Shown here: positions 33,830 to 45,720 of the stretch, one piece after another
Position numbering within the stretch: position 1 is the stretch's first letter
Layout of the letters: the number at the start of each line of letters is the position of its first letter
NCBI GenBank assembly: GCA_014529385.2
Contig: CM043948.1
Coordinates: 22,131,951-22,195,950, forward strand
Direction of reading: 5' to 3'
Length of the DNA stretch: 64,000 bases
Source of the DNA: Adiantum capillus-veneris
Lineage: Eukaryota; Streptophyta; Polypodiopsida; Polypodiales; Pteridaceae
Position numbers and translations under genes: made by a program
Notes under the pieces: model-generated
Told to the model about the DNA's origin: nothing
Database searches by the model: none
Seen by the model: only the letters and a program-made list of their open reading frames with translations

Positions 33830-34046
33830 CCTATATAACATGCGTTCATGGTGTATTAAAAAACCCCCTCTTTTAACATGTTTGAATGGATACAATGACC
33901 CCTTATTTCAAAAAAAAAATCCAAAACTGAATATAAAAACCCCTTATTTTAATTTATCTCTGTTAAATTTCCTTCAAAAAAATTATTATAAAATCCCTCC
34001 TTTTGAACTCACGTTATACATTAACATGATTACATAGTGCACCCCC
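33830..34046 (+). repeat. About 200-bp dispersed repeat, copy 1
   Basis: It begins near tgcgttcatggtgtattaaa and ends near acattaacatgattacatag. Its reverse complement lies at about 44462-44665. It contains four variants of an A-run, C-run, T-run phrase (aaaaaccccctcttttaa, tgaccccttatttcaa, aaaaaccccttattttaa, aaaatccctccttttgaa). Confidence 0.85.
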
Positions 34047-36381
34047 CAAGATAAGGTTCAAGATGATTCAATATCAATTTGGTTGTAGACATGTCAGCAA
34101 GAGACGAGATGATTCTCTTTCGTGGATCTTTAGATTGCTATTCACGATGCTTCCGTAGATGCAAACTTGGAGCGATCATGCTCTGGCAAGACAATAGGTT
34201 TATCCTCTTAGGATAGAGATGCCTCCTACTATAAAGATGGCTGATATGAAGTTTTTGATATGCTCATGATAGAGGTTGATATGGTGATGTTAAGGCATGT
34301 AGACCCAATGATGGATGACAAAGACATGATCACCACCTAGAATTTGGTATTACATATCCATATGTGACACAAGTATTCCGGGTGATGCAGAGGATGCACA
34401 TCATAGCATTGAGGTGCCTAACATGGATCGCTTTGATATAGGTTGCATTGAGGATTGATACAGTTGCCATGGACAAAGTAGTAGATATCATGCAATTATT
34501 ATTGGCCTTTGGTGATCCCATCTACACCTTTCTAGTGTTGAGACCCAAGATAGTAGCTAAAATGGGAGCATTTGTAGTTGGCATTGTCAATTGTACAATC
34601 ACTAACACTAGCATGATGCATCATGGAGATATGCAATTCATTATGGGATACATGCATGATGTGCATGCACACTCTAGCACAAAAATATGCTTTTGCACAT
34701 CGCTAGAGTTTGTACTAAGGCATGCATGTATTTCAAGAGAGTCAGGAGGAGGTTGAGAGAGTCTCTCACCTATCATTGTATATTTTACTATGCCTTGTAG
34801 TAGATGCACTTATCAACACACTCGCCTATAAGTGGGAGCTTGTTGGTGTCACCTTGGTGGGGCTAGACACAGAGTCCGACTACCCACTTATACATACAAG
34901 TATTCATTGTACATATATATATGAAGAAGGGTCTCCTCTCATTGTGAGGTTGGCTCCAAACCTCTCTATGCATGTGCTTCTCCTTGCTTGCATCGAGCTT
35001 GCACATGCATGCATTCACTGCTCCACACCTTACATGGATTTGAGTCAAAAAAATTTGCTTTGAAATTATTTTTTACCACCAGGCTTTACCAAGTATTGAA
35101 CCTAAATAAAGTAGTTTTTACTTTTACTCAAGTATTTGTAGTATTTTTCAAGACATGGACATGGTCCTTTTGTCTGAAATAGTCACACCCCTTTCCATTA
35201 GGAAATGGAGCATGATGTATGATGTATGATGTATGATGTTTGGATATTTTGACATGTGAAGGAGAAAGAGAACAAACATGCTTCATGTCAATTGCAGTGT
35301 CCATTCTTTGTTTTAAGTATTCAGTATTTTGCTTATGTTCAATTCTAACAAAGTAAGGCAATCGCCTGATTCATTCGTGAATCTTGTATGTGAGCTGAAT
35401 AATCTGTATTGAGGGAATCTATGATTATGATGGATAAAGTGATTGTATCTAGTGAATAAATTAATCAAGTTATGGTACTCTCCATAATAATATGGGGGTT
35501 GTTGTTCCACAGGAGGAGAGTCATCCTTGTACTTTTTTGTCCACTGCTCTCACATTGGCTTCTTTATAGATGTGGGGGTGAATTCTTCTTCTTTGTGTGG
35601 AAGCGTTCTGGAAACTTTTTGAGAGTTGAGCTCCTAAAGGAGCGGTTTGCATACCATCATCTTGTGCCTTGCACTTAGCCTCATCTCTAGCTTCCTCATT
35701 TTCTTTTTGTGCACTCTCCTCCTCCTAAAACTTTCTCCACCTCCTCTTGTTGCTACCTCTCCCTTCTTGATCCTTCTTTGTATACTCCTCTCTTTCTGGC
35801 TTTTTTCCTCCTTTCTTTACTTCCATTTTGCATTCCATCTTTGGGAACCATGTGCTTGACTATTTTCTTGATGAGTGCCCCTATTCTATTAGGATTAAAC
35901 TTCTTCAAAGTTTCTTTCCATGCACTTTGCTCTTGCACATGTGTAGCCTCAAGATTGCTTTCTTCTTTTTTGAAGGGCCGCTCTATTCTTCTTCAGCCTT
36001 CTTGCTCTGCCCCTCCTCAGAGAGCATCCTTGTCTCCTATTTTTCTAAAGCCTTTTTCTCCTCACTCTTTCTTTTCTTGTTCCCCCTCCTTTCCCTTCTA
36101 TCTTTGCTTGTAGATCTAGATTTGTTACTCTTGCTACTAAAGTTCATGTGAAAGGGAATTTGGCAAGGGAATTTATGAAGCATACATACTGGAAGGAGGT
36201 CACCAGAATTATGGACAATAGTAAGGGCATAGTCTAATTGAGGTGGAGGTTGAGGGTCACTATGTGGTATCATTGATGACCATTTCATTGGCTATTGAGT
36301 GGGTCACACCATTAGTTTGGTACTCATGATCCACCATGGCATGCAACAAGGGAGTCTATGCTAGAGATGGTGGTGAAGAAC
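34047..36381. other. Unassigned region
   Basis: Only short frames. It holds a small (gatgtat)n repeat at 35212-35240 and a pyrimidine-rich stretch (about 35640-36130) that gives Lys/Arg/Glu-rich frames on the minus strand. I cannot identify an element here. Confidence 0.5.
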
Positions 36382-36555
36382 TTGCAAATGACAAATGATC
36401 TTGAAGTGGAGAAGTTTGACTTGTATGGAACTAAAATCTTTAAGATACTCAATAAACGTATAGAAAATTTGCAAATGACAAATGATCTTGAAGTGGAGAA
36501 GTTTGACTTGTATGGAACTAAAATCTTTAAAATACTAAATAAACGTATTGAAAAT
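36382..36555 (+). repeat. In-frame tandem duplication of 87 bp (29 codons)
   Basis: Units 36382-36468 and 36469-36555 are nearly identical and lie inside a 77-codon open frame (36358-36591). Each unit encodes NLQMTNDLEVEKFDLYGTKI and then FKILNKRIE. The unit length is a multiple of three and the heptad-like spacing of hydrophobic residues suggests a helix. The frame's family is unknown. Confidence 0.85.
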
Positions 36556-38490
36556 TCAAAAGGTAATAAACAAAACAAAAAATTCTCATGAAACAAGGGA
36601 ATGCACCTTAAAACACCATGGCCAATCAGTCTGTAGATTTACAAAAAATGATCAACTTTCAATCCATCACCTTCTGCTTTGTCACTTGGTTTCCATCCCT
36701 TGGCAAAGATAATATATCGCACTTGAGGCATGCTATGATTGTGGAAATCTTAGGTTAATCACTTTACTAATCTTGCATGCTAGACAACTTTTGAAGTGAG
36801 ACTTCTTCTTCTATCTTCCCACCAATAAATATTATGTAGAACCATTTGAACATCTAATGTAAGACATTGTTGTTTTTTCTCACACCTCTATGATGTGTGT
36901 TTTTGAAGTAGAGAGATTTAGCTTGGTAATGTGAGTTCTCCATTTCTTGACTACTCCAAATTTTCAATGAACCACGCATGTCAAAGAAATATGCACCATG
37001 TGTAAAAAGTATGTGCTGCAAACAAATAGAAACGTTTTTAGTTCTAACCCACAAATAAAAGGACTATTAAAAATAAGAGCTTTGCGGATCATGTAATGAA
37101 TAATTTGTGTTTCACCCCAAGAATCAACGATTCATGCAATGAAAAGTATTGATCTCAAACTTTCAAGAGTTGAGGTTATCATAATTTAGTTTTTCTTTCT
37201 CAAGTAGCCTGTACAATTTGTCAAGAAATTGTTGAACGTGAGTGTATTTAAGTCAAAGGGTTACTTCATTCCCCCCTAAGTGTTTATGTCACAAACCTTT
37301 TTTCATAGATGGTGTCACAGATGCAAGCTCCCAATAAATTTTGGAAGGTTCTAGAAGGAAGATCCTAGAAGATTTTAGATGCTTGTACTAGAATCTTTTA
37401 GAGGATTGTCTACATCATCACTTATGTCAGCATCATCACTTATGTCAGAATCATCACTTATATTAACATCCATGTGTCACGCCTCCTACACCATGTGTCA
37501 CCACGCATGTGCACCATGTGTTGACATACATTGGGCTACAAGCCCCTCATTCTTGCTAACACCAGTTGTGAAGCTCCCACGAGGTAAGTCCTCTTCTAAA
37601 TCTTGTCTTGTTATCTAGCCATGTTCTTGAAATCTAGTCTACCTTGTACCTCATTCTTGTAATCCAAGATTTGTAAATTATCAAATTATGTTTATTAAAC
37701 ATAATTGTCCCTTCTACTATTTTATTTTCTCTAGCTAGAATGGCCAATTTTGACGAGAGAAAATTCATTTGAGTGGACCCAAACATGAAATTTGATGACA
37801 CCCCCGCTCCTTTGCTCTCAGTGGTCATGGACACTTAAATTGTGATAGCAATAAATGCATGCAAACAATGAAAGGTCACCTGGCTTGCAACTCAACATTC
37901 ACCTCAGGGTCTTCAAGTCCCTTGCCAAATGCCATTGAACCTTAAATATCCCCAAACCTGAGACTTAATACTTAAAACCTGATCATGGACTTTGGAAGCT
38001 TCAATAAGTCAATGACACATTAATAACTCACTGTAGTGGGAAGCTTTGGTATCCCTCAACCCATTGCAAGCTGCCTAACAACCTTGCAATTTCATATTTT
38101 ATCCATTTCTTTGCAAGTCTGATAATGTAAGGTGATGGAAGGCATTTGGCGAGTCCCTTTGCCTTGTCACCTAATGTTACCATTAGGTACAAATCTTTAC
38201 ATTCCATGAAGCTAATTCTTATGTATCACATACCTCCATCATTTATTTGGGGCTCACAATATTCCTCAATTTAGAGAAGATCTTGTAGCACAATAGTCCA
38301 GCGGAGCTCTCACTTATTGGCCTTACAAAATCTCCACAAGTTCCTTCACTTTAATAATGTGCTTAATTAGTGTATGTCGCATGGTGTTAACTTTGGTCAT
38401 CCTCGTTATTATTATTGAGCTATGGGCCGGGCTTGTTGGCTCCACACATGTATTTATGGGTGATTTCCAATGATAGGCGCACGCCACATT

Positions 38491-38493
<3 letters not shown>
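36556..38493. other. Unassigned, probably includes the 5' LTR of element 2
   Basis: No coding signal. The LTR preceding the primer-binding site at 38831 must end at 38826, but its start could not be placed because no second LTR copy is in the window. Confidence 0.4.

Positions 38494-38549
<56 letters not shown>
38494..38549. repeat. (GA)n microsatellite
   Basis: About 28 pure GA units. Confidence 0.97.
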
Positions 38550-38551
<2 letters not shown>

Positions 38552-38830
38552 TAGCATACTAACGGTCGGCCAAGTATGGGCCCCAAGTGTGGTTGGGACG
38601 ACTCACATAAGGGCTTGTAACCCTAACTCTTATATCATTCCTGAATATATGGTTTGCTTGCTACAGAGGGCTCCCTCTTCAAGGCGGCACAAGATTCCTG
38701 CAACGACAAAAAAACAGAGGTGAGTGACACAATGTTTGTGTTTGTGAGCTTCCTCGCACATGGATTGTGTGTTTGTAGCCTTAGTGGCTCACACACAGTG
38801 CACAACAAGTCCTCTGCGACACGACATTTT

Positions 38831-38848
38831 TGGCACTGTTGTTGAGGA
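38831..38848 (+). promoter_or_regulatory. Primer-binding site of element 2 (degenerate)
   Basis: tggcactgttgttgagga aligns with the tggcgccgttgtcgggga site of element 1 with four differences. An LTR end ...cgaca lies four bases upstream. Confidence 0.7.
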
Positions 38849-40544
38849 GGCGTTGTGCGCTTAGCTTGTGATGCAACTGTTTATTGTCCTTCGTGGAGCT
38901 TTTTTTTTATTTTGATGCTTTCTGCAGATCTGGTCTTTGGTTGAGGAAAGGTTAGGGTTAGGATTAGATATGTTGTTATTTTAAAGTAATTTCTGTAGTT
39001 CTAGAAGTTTTGCATCAGTTTTTTGCGTTCTCTATGTTTTTTTGTATTTTATAATTTTTCTGCATTGTCTGTATTTCCAACAATTTGCTTAGTTTAAAAT
39101 CTATTCTTTTCAATTTATTGCAATTTCTTGGAGCAAAAAAAAACAAAAATAAAAAAGCAATCCAAAAATGAAAACAAGTTAAAACCACGCATTAAAAGAA
39201 TGATTGGGATCGGGATCATTCCCCAGGCCCACGCCTCAGGCCTCAGTCTTATGATATAGTATAGACTCAATATTATATATATAGTCTACTCCCCCAGGAG
39301 AATTGAGAACATGTGGGATAAATCCTCCACCCTCCCCTTCACACTTGCACCCTTGGACTTCTTTGAGCCTTGTTCCCAACTAGTAAAAGACTGTTTCAAG
39401 GATTGTGAGGGCATAAAGTTACCAAATCTAGGGATGTAAAGCACTCCATGTCCCTCTAGTTGAGATGCTTATTTTGAGCTATCACACACTATATTCCGTA
39501 GCTTGTCAGAAAAAAACCCAAAAAATCAAAATTTTGAGAGAAAAACAAAACACCCAAAAAACTAGGTGATCGGTCTTCACGAGCACTCACCAACACTTCT
39601 AGGGTGCCAAGGTCACATGCACCTACACTCTAGTTGAGTGCTAGAGCATGAGAATTCGGAGAATGCCTCTGCTTACATGGGCACCCATTATCCCTCCACA
39701 TTAGGCTCTAGGCCCTCAACGAGAACCCATGGTAGTACTACTCAAGATCCCCACCTAGCAGCTAGTGACTCTTCCTTTGACTCAAACGTGATGGAGGGAT
39801 ATCATACACCAACCTAAAATCCCAAGTCAAGACATTCATGCCTTTGCCCCATGGCATGGGTCTAGCGTGTTTAGCCGCTTAAAAGAGACCTTTAGTTGAG
39901 CCACCCATTTGGAGCCCACAACTAGTAAAGTGAACGAGGGAAATGGGGAGGTAGATTCACCTATCAATTCTCATGTAGATCCTATACTCCCCAAGGGTTC
40001 CATGTTGACATCTTACCTACTCCATTCATTAAATATCCCACTGAGCCATCACCCCTTGAGGTTCTACTACCCAAGGGTGGGAGACTTGCCGAAGTGCAAG
40101 AAATCGAACGATATATGCAAGCAACGAGGAAGAGGAAAATTGAGAACCTACGAATGCTAGAACAAAGGTGAGCCATGAAAGCGAAGACCCCTATGACAAC
40201 AACCATGCCAGTCGAGAAACCAAGTGTAGTGCTCCCAAGATAGGAGTCATGAAGGGTCAGGCGATGGGGAGCCATACTGCTTCCACTTCAAGGGAAACCT
40301 CCAAGCACGCCAAGCTTAGAGGAGATATTTATCAATAGAAAATTGGGAGTATGACCTACAAACTAAGACATTGAATGACCTATACACAGGCTGCACATAC
40401 CCTGTGGGGTGGTTAGAGGTGCTACAATCCACGTTTGGGGACACAAGTTTAGAGGAGCAGCAATGGATGATCTGCGATGTCATCCATGGTGCCATCTAAT
40501 TAGGGAGGCAAGACCAAGGAATTAGCATTCCTTCAAGTGGTCCT
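38849..40544 (+). other. Leader and decayed gag N-terminus of element 2
   Basis: Mostly non-coding. From about 39900 short gag-like frames appear, broken by many stops. Confidence 0.45.
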
Positions 40545-41737
40545 ATGAGATTCTTGGATAGCGGAAAGGCCAAACGATTGACCCTATCACAAATGGAGAC
40601 TCCATCTCAGCTCCAAAAATCCCAACGAGAGGAAGGGGAGTCAGTGAGGGACACTATTAATCGCTTGAAGCATTTGAATTCTTGTTGTAATCCAAATGAG
40701 TGTTCAATAATAACCAATTGCTCGATAGATTCATTACGTGACTACGACATGAGGGTTATCTATAATGGCCTAATCATTAGAGGTATCACCACTTGGGAAG
40801 CAGTTACCACCAATGCAATTGGAGGAAAATTTGATGATTCAAGGAGAAAGAGTGTCTATTGAGCCTATATCTAGTAGTCGCAAGCATCGGGGCATGAGCC
40901 AATGACCATAAAGCCTATTGTTAAAGAGACAAAGATATCTGAGATGACTTTAGCAGATCTCACCAAGGCCATTCAAGAAAGTGTGAGAGATGATTGTGCT
41001 CCACAAAACAATCATATGTATCCAAGAAGGGAACAACAATGGTTCTCATTTTTATTTGGTCCACATAGCACTAGTGAATTCCCTACACTTATAGTAAAAT
41101 TCAATGGGAATTGCAATGCATGTGGTAGGTACATCACCAAGATAAGGATTGTATAATGTTTAAACGTGTGATGGCAAATAGACCACCCTTGGCTTGGATG
41201 GATTCACCTCGAGTTCCTGCATTGATGCATGTCCCACCTTTTGAACAACAATCACAACACATGGTTCCTAGAGCCCAAAATGTTTCTCAAGCTACACAAC
41301 TACCACCTCCAGTGCTAGGACTGCATCCCTCACATCCAAGAATCACCCCTAGTGCTTGTTTGGAAGGCTGTGAGGAAGATATAGACCCTACTATTGCCTA
41401 TGGGATGGGTGCATTTGAAGAGTGTCCACAATACTACATGGAGGACTATTGGGGACAAGTCAAACCTATGTATCAAGTAGTTGCTCTTGTAGCAAGAGGC
41501 CAAAATATCAATCTCACTGCCAAGAGACCACCTCTTCAATGCTACAAGTGTGGGGGTCTGCATCGTGTAGCTGAGTGTCCTATTAGACTACAAAACAATG
41601 CCACACTAGTGTGTACCAATCGAGGGAGCACATCTACAATTCTGATATTCATGTGTAATCAATGTGACATAGATCATTTGATTGACCAATGTTGTAATAG
41701 TATGAATGCACCAAGGATCACGCCATTGAACTGTTAA
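40545..41737 (+). pseudogene. Element 2 gag with zinc knuckles
   Basis: Pieces 40545-40862, 40902-41156 and 41156-41737 are in different frames. EEGESVRDTINRLKHLNSCC and YNGLIIRGITTWEA match the gag core spacing seen in element 1 (GESVRD...). The last piece has a Pro/Gln-rich linker and the knuckles CYKCGGLHRVAEC (CX2CX4HX4C) and CNQCDIDHLIDQC (one residue short between C and H). It ends where the solo LTR region begins. Confidence 0.78.
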
Positions 41738-41788
41738 TTATGGAGCCTGATTTACTCCTTGTAATTTTCTGTGTTAAAAACGCACATT

Positions 41789-42486
41789 TGTAAGACCCCC
41801 ATTATGAGAAGAAGCCATCGTGCGTGAAGAAAAATAACTCGCCAAAAAATAAAATCACTCGCTGGAAACCAAAATTTTTACGCCCAGTCTAAAGCCCAAG
41901 CTCGAGACTGGCTTTGTCGGAATATATTGGCTGGCCGGCGGCCGGAAAGTGGTCGAAAAACGATCGGTCGGTTGGCCGGTTGGCCGGTTGCCAATAGTCA
42001 ATGGCTGATTGCTATTGGTCGGAAGTCAATGGCCAGTGGCCGGTGGCCGAATTCAATGGCCAAATTCAAAAGTGGACTTGTCTTCTCAAGGGCTGCCACA
42101 CATGGGCGGATTTTGGACCTATCTACACAAGGGCGGCTACACATGGCTGCCTACATGAGAGAGGGCAGCCCTTTTGGCCTATAAAAGGAGGCCATTTCTA
42201 CACACATTTCATAGTGTGAAGTTGATGCAACAAGGTGGGTGTGAGGTGGTGAGAGTGAAGCAAGGTGGGAGCTCCAAAAGGTGCAACCTACTTCTTGTTT
42301 TGAATTACTAAAGCCATTGAGTGGCTGCTTCCCGTGGATGTAGCCCACATTGGGTGAACCACGTATATCGTGTGTAATCTCTCTCTCTCTCTCTCTCTAC
42401 TCTATAATCTCTTCTGTGTGTAAATTATCTCTCTCCATTAAGTAATCTACTCAATTATTTACTTAGCTACGTCATATTTCCTAACA
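41789..42486. repeat. Solo LTR, copia type
   Basis: It runs from tgtaagacccccattatg to ...atttcctaaca. A phrase cccgtggatgtagcccacat, then gaaccacgtatatcgtgtg (about 42330-42380), is a signature of plant copia LTRs just after the transcription start. Gag-pol coding of element 2 stops before it and resumes after it (VPVNVLTRSM), so it is an insertion. A clean 5-bp duplication is not evident; acatt/acatg would be the candidate if the right edge is at 42482. Confidence 0.65.
42370..42398. repeat. (CT)n within the solo LTR
   Basis: About 12 CT units plus a further short run. Confidence 0.85.
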
Positions 42487-43410
42487 TGAACTTAATTAAA
42501 ATTACTGAGGCACCATCACAAAGTACACTGGTGGTACCAGTAAATGTACTCACACGATCGATGCTCCAAAACCAAAGTTATATTCTTGAAGAAAGAGACA
42601 TGACATCAAACACCCAATCCAAGAAGAAGAAGAAAACACGAAGGAAGAGATCACAAAAGGTAATGAAGTCAATGACGTTGAAAATGGTTCTAATTTAGGT
42701 GAGACCATGGAGACTAATAGAAAAGAAAAAAACAAGGAGGATCATGATGAGCCACAATGGACACAACCCAACATAGGAAAAAGATCGTAACTTACCCAAA
42801 CCCTATAGAGGATATCAAGCGAGTCAGGCAATTAAGGAGTTTGGTAGATGAGACCCAAAGGGAGCTAAAACCAACACCTAGGAAGATCCAAATTACAGAC
42901 ACAATGTTTCCTACACAAAATCAACCTTATGAAGACCATAGACCACTAGCCATACCTGGTGTCATTCAAGGAGAAAGTGACTTTAAGTCATTGGAAATGG
43001 GTGTACTCCCTTCTTGTTGGAGAGAATGTTTACAGAGGGATTACCTGACCCTATTGAAGAAGTGGAGATTCCATCTTCCCCATGTCAAGGAACTGAAGCC
43101 CAAAAGTTTCGTTAAATATTGTCAAAATTGATGGATTTCATGGCTTCAGAAGTTAGAACCACCATCATGTCTAGACTATATGGAGACCCCGAGCTATTCC
43201 TAGCTCTTTGAGCTTTCCTCAATGGAAAAATAAACGTCAGGTTACCACAATTTTCACCGATAGATAGGTCTAATGAAGTGTGTAGAGGAGGAAACCATAG
43301 ATCCATAACCCAAACTGGAAAAAAATTATGTTGTTGAAATACATGTTGACAAGTTGGGACAGTACTTTGAAGGTGATGAATCCAATGCAACCCTACCAAT
43401 CACTAACAAA
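42487..43410 (+). pseudogene. Element 2 gag-protease linker
   Basis: VVPVNVLTRSMLQNQ and a Lys-rich run (SKKKKKTRRKRSQK) match the linker of element 1 at 13320-13390. Piece 42757-43131 follows in another frame. No domain is visible. Confidence 0.6.
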
Positions 43411-43766
43411 GGATTAACGGTGAAGGGATCCTTGATGGGGGCGCTAGGGTTAGCATTGCATCTAAAAATCGTTGGGGATCTATGGGGAGACCTCACCTCG
43501 GGTCTACAAACATAGTGGTAACGATGGCCAATGGGACCATCGTTAAACCTATCGGGATGCTAGAAGATCTCAAGATCAAGGTTCTTGGACACAAGGTAAG
43601 GTACACCTTCATTGTTATGGATTTTTCCAAGCACACTATGTCATTTGAGATTATATTAGGACATCCTTTCATGAGGGAAGCAAAAATGGTGTATGATTGG
43701 TCTAAAACCCATGTCTACTTACAGTTCCAAGACTCTGTCATTCGAGTTGATCTTGTGATTGATTGA
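43411..43766 (+). pseudogene. Element 2 protease (PR1)
   Basis: GEGILDGGARVSIASKNRWG carries the active-site position as D-G-G, followed in the same frame by MANGTIVKPIGMLEDLKI and SFEIILGHPFMREAKMVYDW. The I-L-G-x-P-F-M-R motif is the same as in element 1 PR1. The S/T to G change in the D-S/T-G triplet should impair catalysis. Confidence 0.78.
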
Positions 43767-44461
43767 GCACATCCTCTAGGAAACAAAATTATAATTGACC
43801 ATCAATCTGACACCACAATTCACTCGGCCCCATTGCAGTATTGTTACACATGTAAAAAGGACGCTGATGTTGGAGAAGATTCCCCTTATATGGATGTTCT
43901 ACTTGGAATGGTTGAGTCTAACAACGTGGACTGGGTCCACCTGGCGGCAACCATAGACACTTGGGGAAATAGAGGGACCACTTGGGTAACACCTGAGGGG
44001 AACAAAGTTCCACAACTCGTACCTTTAAATATGATAGGAGAAATGCATATAGCTTCCGCTGACCTACTAGATGAAGGCTTGACTGACATTGGAACCAGTA
44101 GCATCTCAAAAACTATAGCCCATACGATTTAGAGTCGAAATCATCAATTGAAATTGACTCTAAGGACAAAGAATTTGAGTTAAATCTTCGTGCAAATGTC
44201 AGTCCAAACCATTCAAGGCCCAGTGGTCCCCTAGATGACAATCTATCCTAGTGGAGAGGAGAAGACACAAGTAGCGATTCATCTAGCAACTCTGCACTAT
44301 CAACCAGCCATAATAAAAAATTAGACAAGAGGAGTAAGCAATATAAGAGGTGACGATATCGAGCCAATGTACATTCTGGGATAAATGAAAAGAAATCTAC
44401 CACGGAATGGCTCAGTTATATGGGGGCATGTGATGCTCATCGAAAGTTACTCGGGGGTACA
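43767..44461 (+). pseudogene. Element 2 linker between protease and RT
   Basis: Acidic and Ser-rich frames (for example ESKSSIEIDSKDKEFELNLR) with several stops. There is no domain. It corresponds in position to 14800-15700 of element 1. Confidence 0.5.
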
Positions 44462-44665
44462 CTATGTGATCATGTTAATGTATAACGTGAGTTCGAAGGG
44501 AGGGGTTTTTAATTGCAACATATTTAGGCAATTTAACAGAGATACATTAAAATAATATTCAATTTTGAAAAAAATCATAAAACAAGGGGTCATTTTATTC
44601 ACTCAAACATGTTAAAAGAGGGGGTTTTTTAATACCCCATGAACGCACGTTGTATACGGGTGTAT
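44462..44665 (-). repeat. About 200-bp dispersed repeat, copy 2 (inverted)
   Basis: Reverse complement of 33830-34046; for example catgaacgcacgttgtat and aaaagagggggttttttaat here pair with the start of copy 1. It interrupts the linker of element 2, which resumes at 44680, so it is a small insertion. Confidence 0.85.
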
Positions 44666-44679
44666 TGGATGGTCAACCC

Positions 44680-45131
44680 CCTGAGGGAAGTTGGTAGATA
44701 ATTGGGGTGAATATCTTGAAAGCGTCATGTTGTGCAGTCCACAACCCATTGGCATTGCACAATTAGAGACAATAGAGAAGCCAAAGTTGAGCCGTATTGT
44801 AAGGAGACACCAAAACCAAGAGTTATTTCAACAACTAAGGGAAGTGGAAGCAAAATTACAGTCCACAACACAACAAGATCCCACGAACTTACACCTTGCA
44901 CTTGATCATTTCATATCCTACACCACAGGGGAGAGTAAGGTAGTGTATACAAAGGCCCAAAGAACACCTATTAATGGAAGTAATGGAGTCTATGATGGTC
45001 CCGGCGATAGTTAAAGAAATAGAGTTAGCGGACCTAGGTCAGGACTCCTAACCTGTTTTCATTGCCCAAGACCTGACAGAGACGGAGGAATATGTACTTA
45101 AGGTTCTCCTCAAGGAATTCAAGTATATGTT
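44680..45131 (+). pseudogene. Element 2 pre-RT linker, cut by copia A
   Basis: NWGEYLESVMLC, then a helical stretch and TPINGSNGVYDGP, KEIELADLG, PVFIAQDLTETEEYVLKVLL. This corresponds to the pre-RT segment of element 3 (59940-60063). The sequence ends in mid-domain at 45131. Confidence 0.75.
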
Positions 45132-45358
45132 TGTTACCATATACATGTGGTAGTGATGTGTGTGAACACACTAGGACCGTCGGGACATTTTTGCCCTCTT
45201 TAGGAGGTTTTTTCCCCCGTGCATTGTATATATGCCCATCACTCTAGGGCTATCTATCTTTCCATTGCACACTAAGTAATACACTCTTTGTTGTGTGCCT
45301 TGAGCTTCCTTCATCTTCTCCAAGATGTGTGTGTTTTCTCGCAACCCTAACTCCAACA
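45132..45358 (+). repeat. 5' LTR of copia A, 227 bp
   Basis: TGTTACCATATACATG to CCTAACTCCAACA. It has TG...CA edges and the same length as the LTR at 61386-61612. Confidence 0.92.
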
Positions 45359-45360
45359 AT

Positions 45361-45372
45361 TTGCATCAGAGC
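45361..45372 (+). promoter_or_regulatory. Primer-binding site of copia A (degenerate Met-tRNA type)
   Basis: ttgcatcagagc differs from tggtatcagagc at two positions. Confidence 0.7.
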
Positions 45373-45720
45373 AGGTTGCATTCTCCCGGGCTTAGTCGCC
45401 AGCACCTCCAGCATACACCTGCTCACTTTCTTTGATTTTAGTGAGCTTTGGAAAGCACTTTCAGGTTGACAAAAATTCTGGGATGGCTCGTAGAGCGCAG
45501 TCTGCTCAAAATTCCGATTTGAGCTCATTTCGGCCTTCGTTTCCACTACAAGCAGTACTGCACAGGCTATTTTGTCATTTTGTGCAGAATTTATGTCAGT
45601 GCCATTTTCTGCATAACAGGTCCCTTACGGTATTCTACCATTTTTTTTGTATAGCACATGTTGTTCCCTCTCTCCTTCTCCTCTTTTCGGATAGTTTTTA
45701 CATCAGGTGCAGCATTTACC

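Larger units (their letters stand above)
38827..45131 (+). mobile_element. Element 2: Ty3/gypsy internal region, truncated
   Basis: It starts with a primer-binding site at 38831 and continues with gag, two zinc knuckles, protease and the pre-RT linker. It is cut at 45131 by the LTR of copia A. A solo LTR (41789-42486) and a dispersed repeat (about 44462-44665) interrupt it. Its linker at about 44970-45125 (GSNGVYDGP, PVFIAQDLTETEE) is nearly the same as in element 3, so they belong to one family. Confidence 0.8.

Noticed and set aside
35640-36288. Lys/Glu-rich minus-strand frames as a nuclear protein
   Set aside because: Pyrimidine-rich plus strand explains the composition; frames are short and broken.
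33830-44665. A 10.8-kb DNA transposon with 200-bp terminal inverted repeats
   Set aside because: The right copy interrupts element 2, whose coding continues on both sides (44,461 and 44,680), so it is better read as a separate small insertion. The left copy flanks unrelated copia debris.
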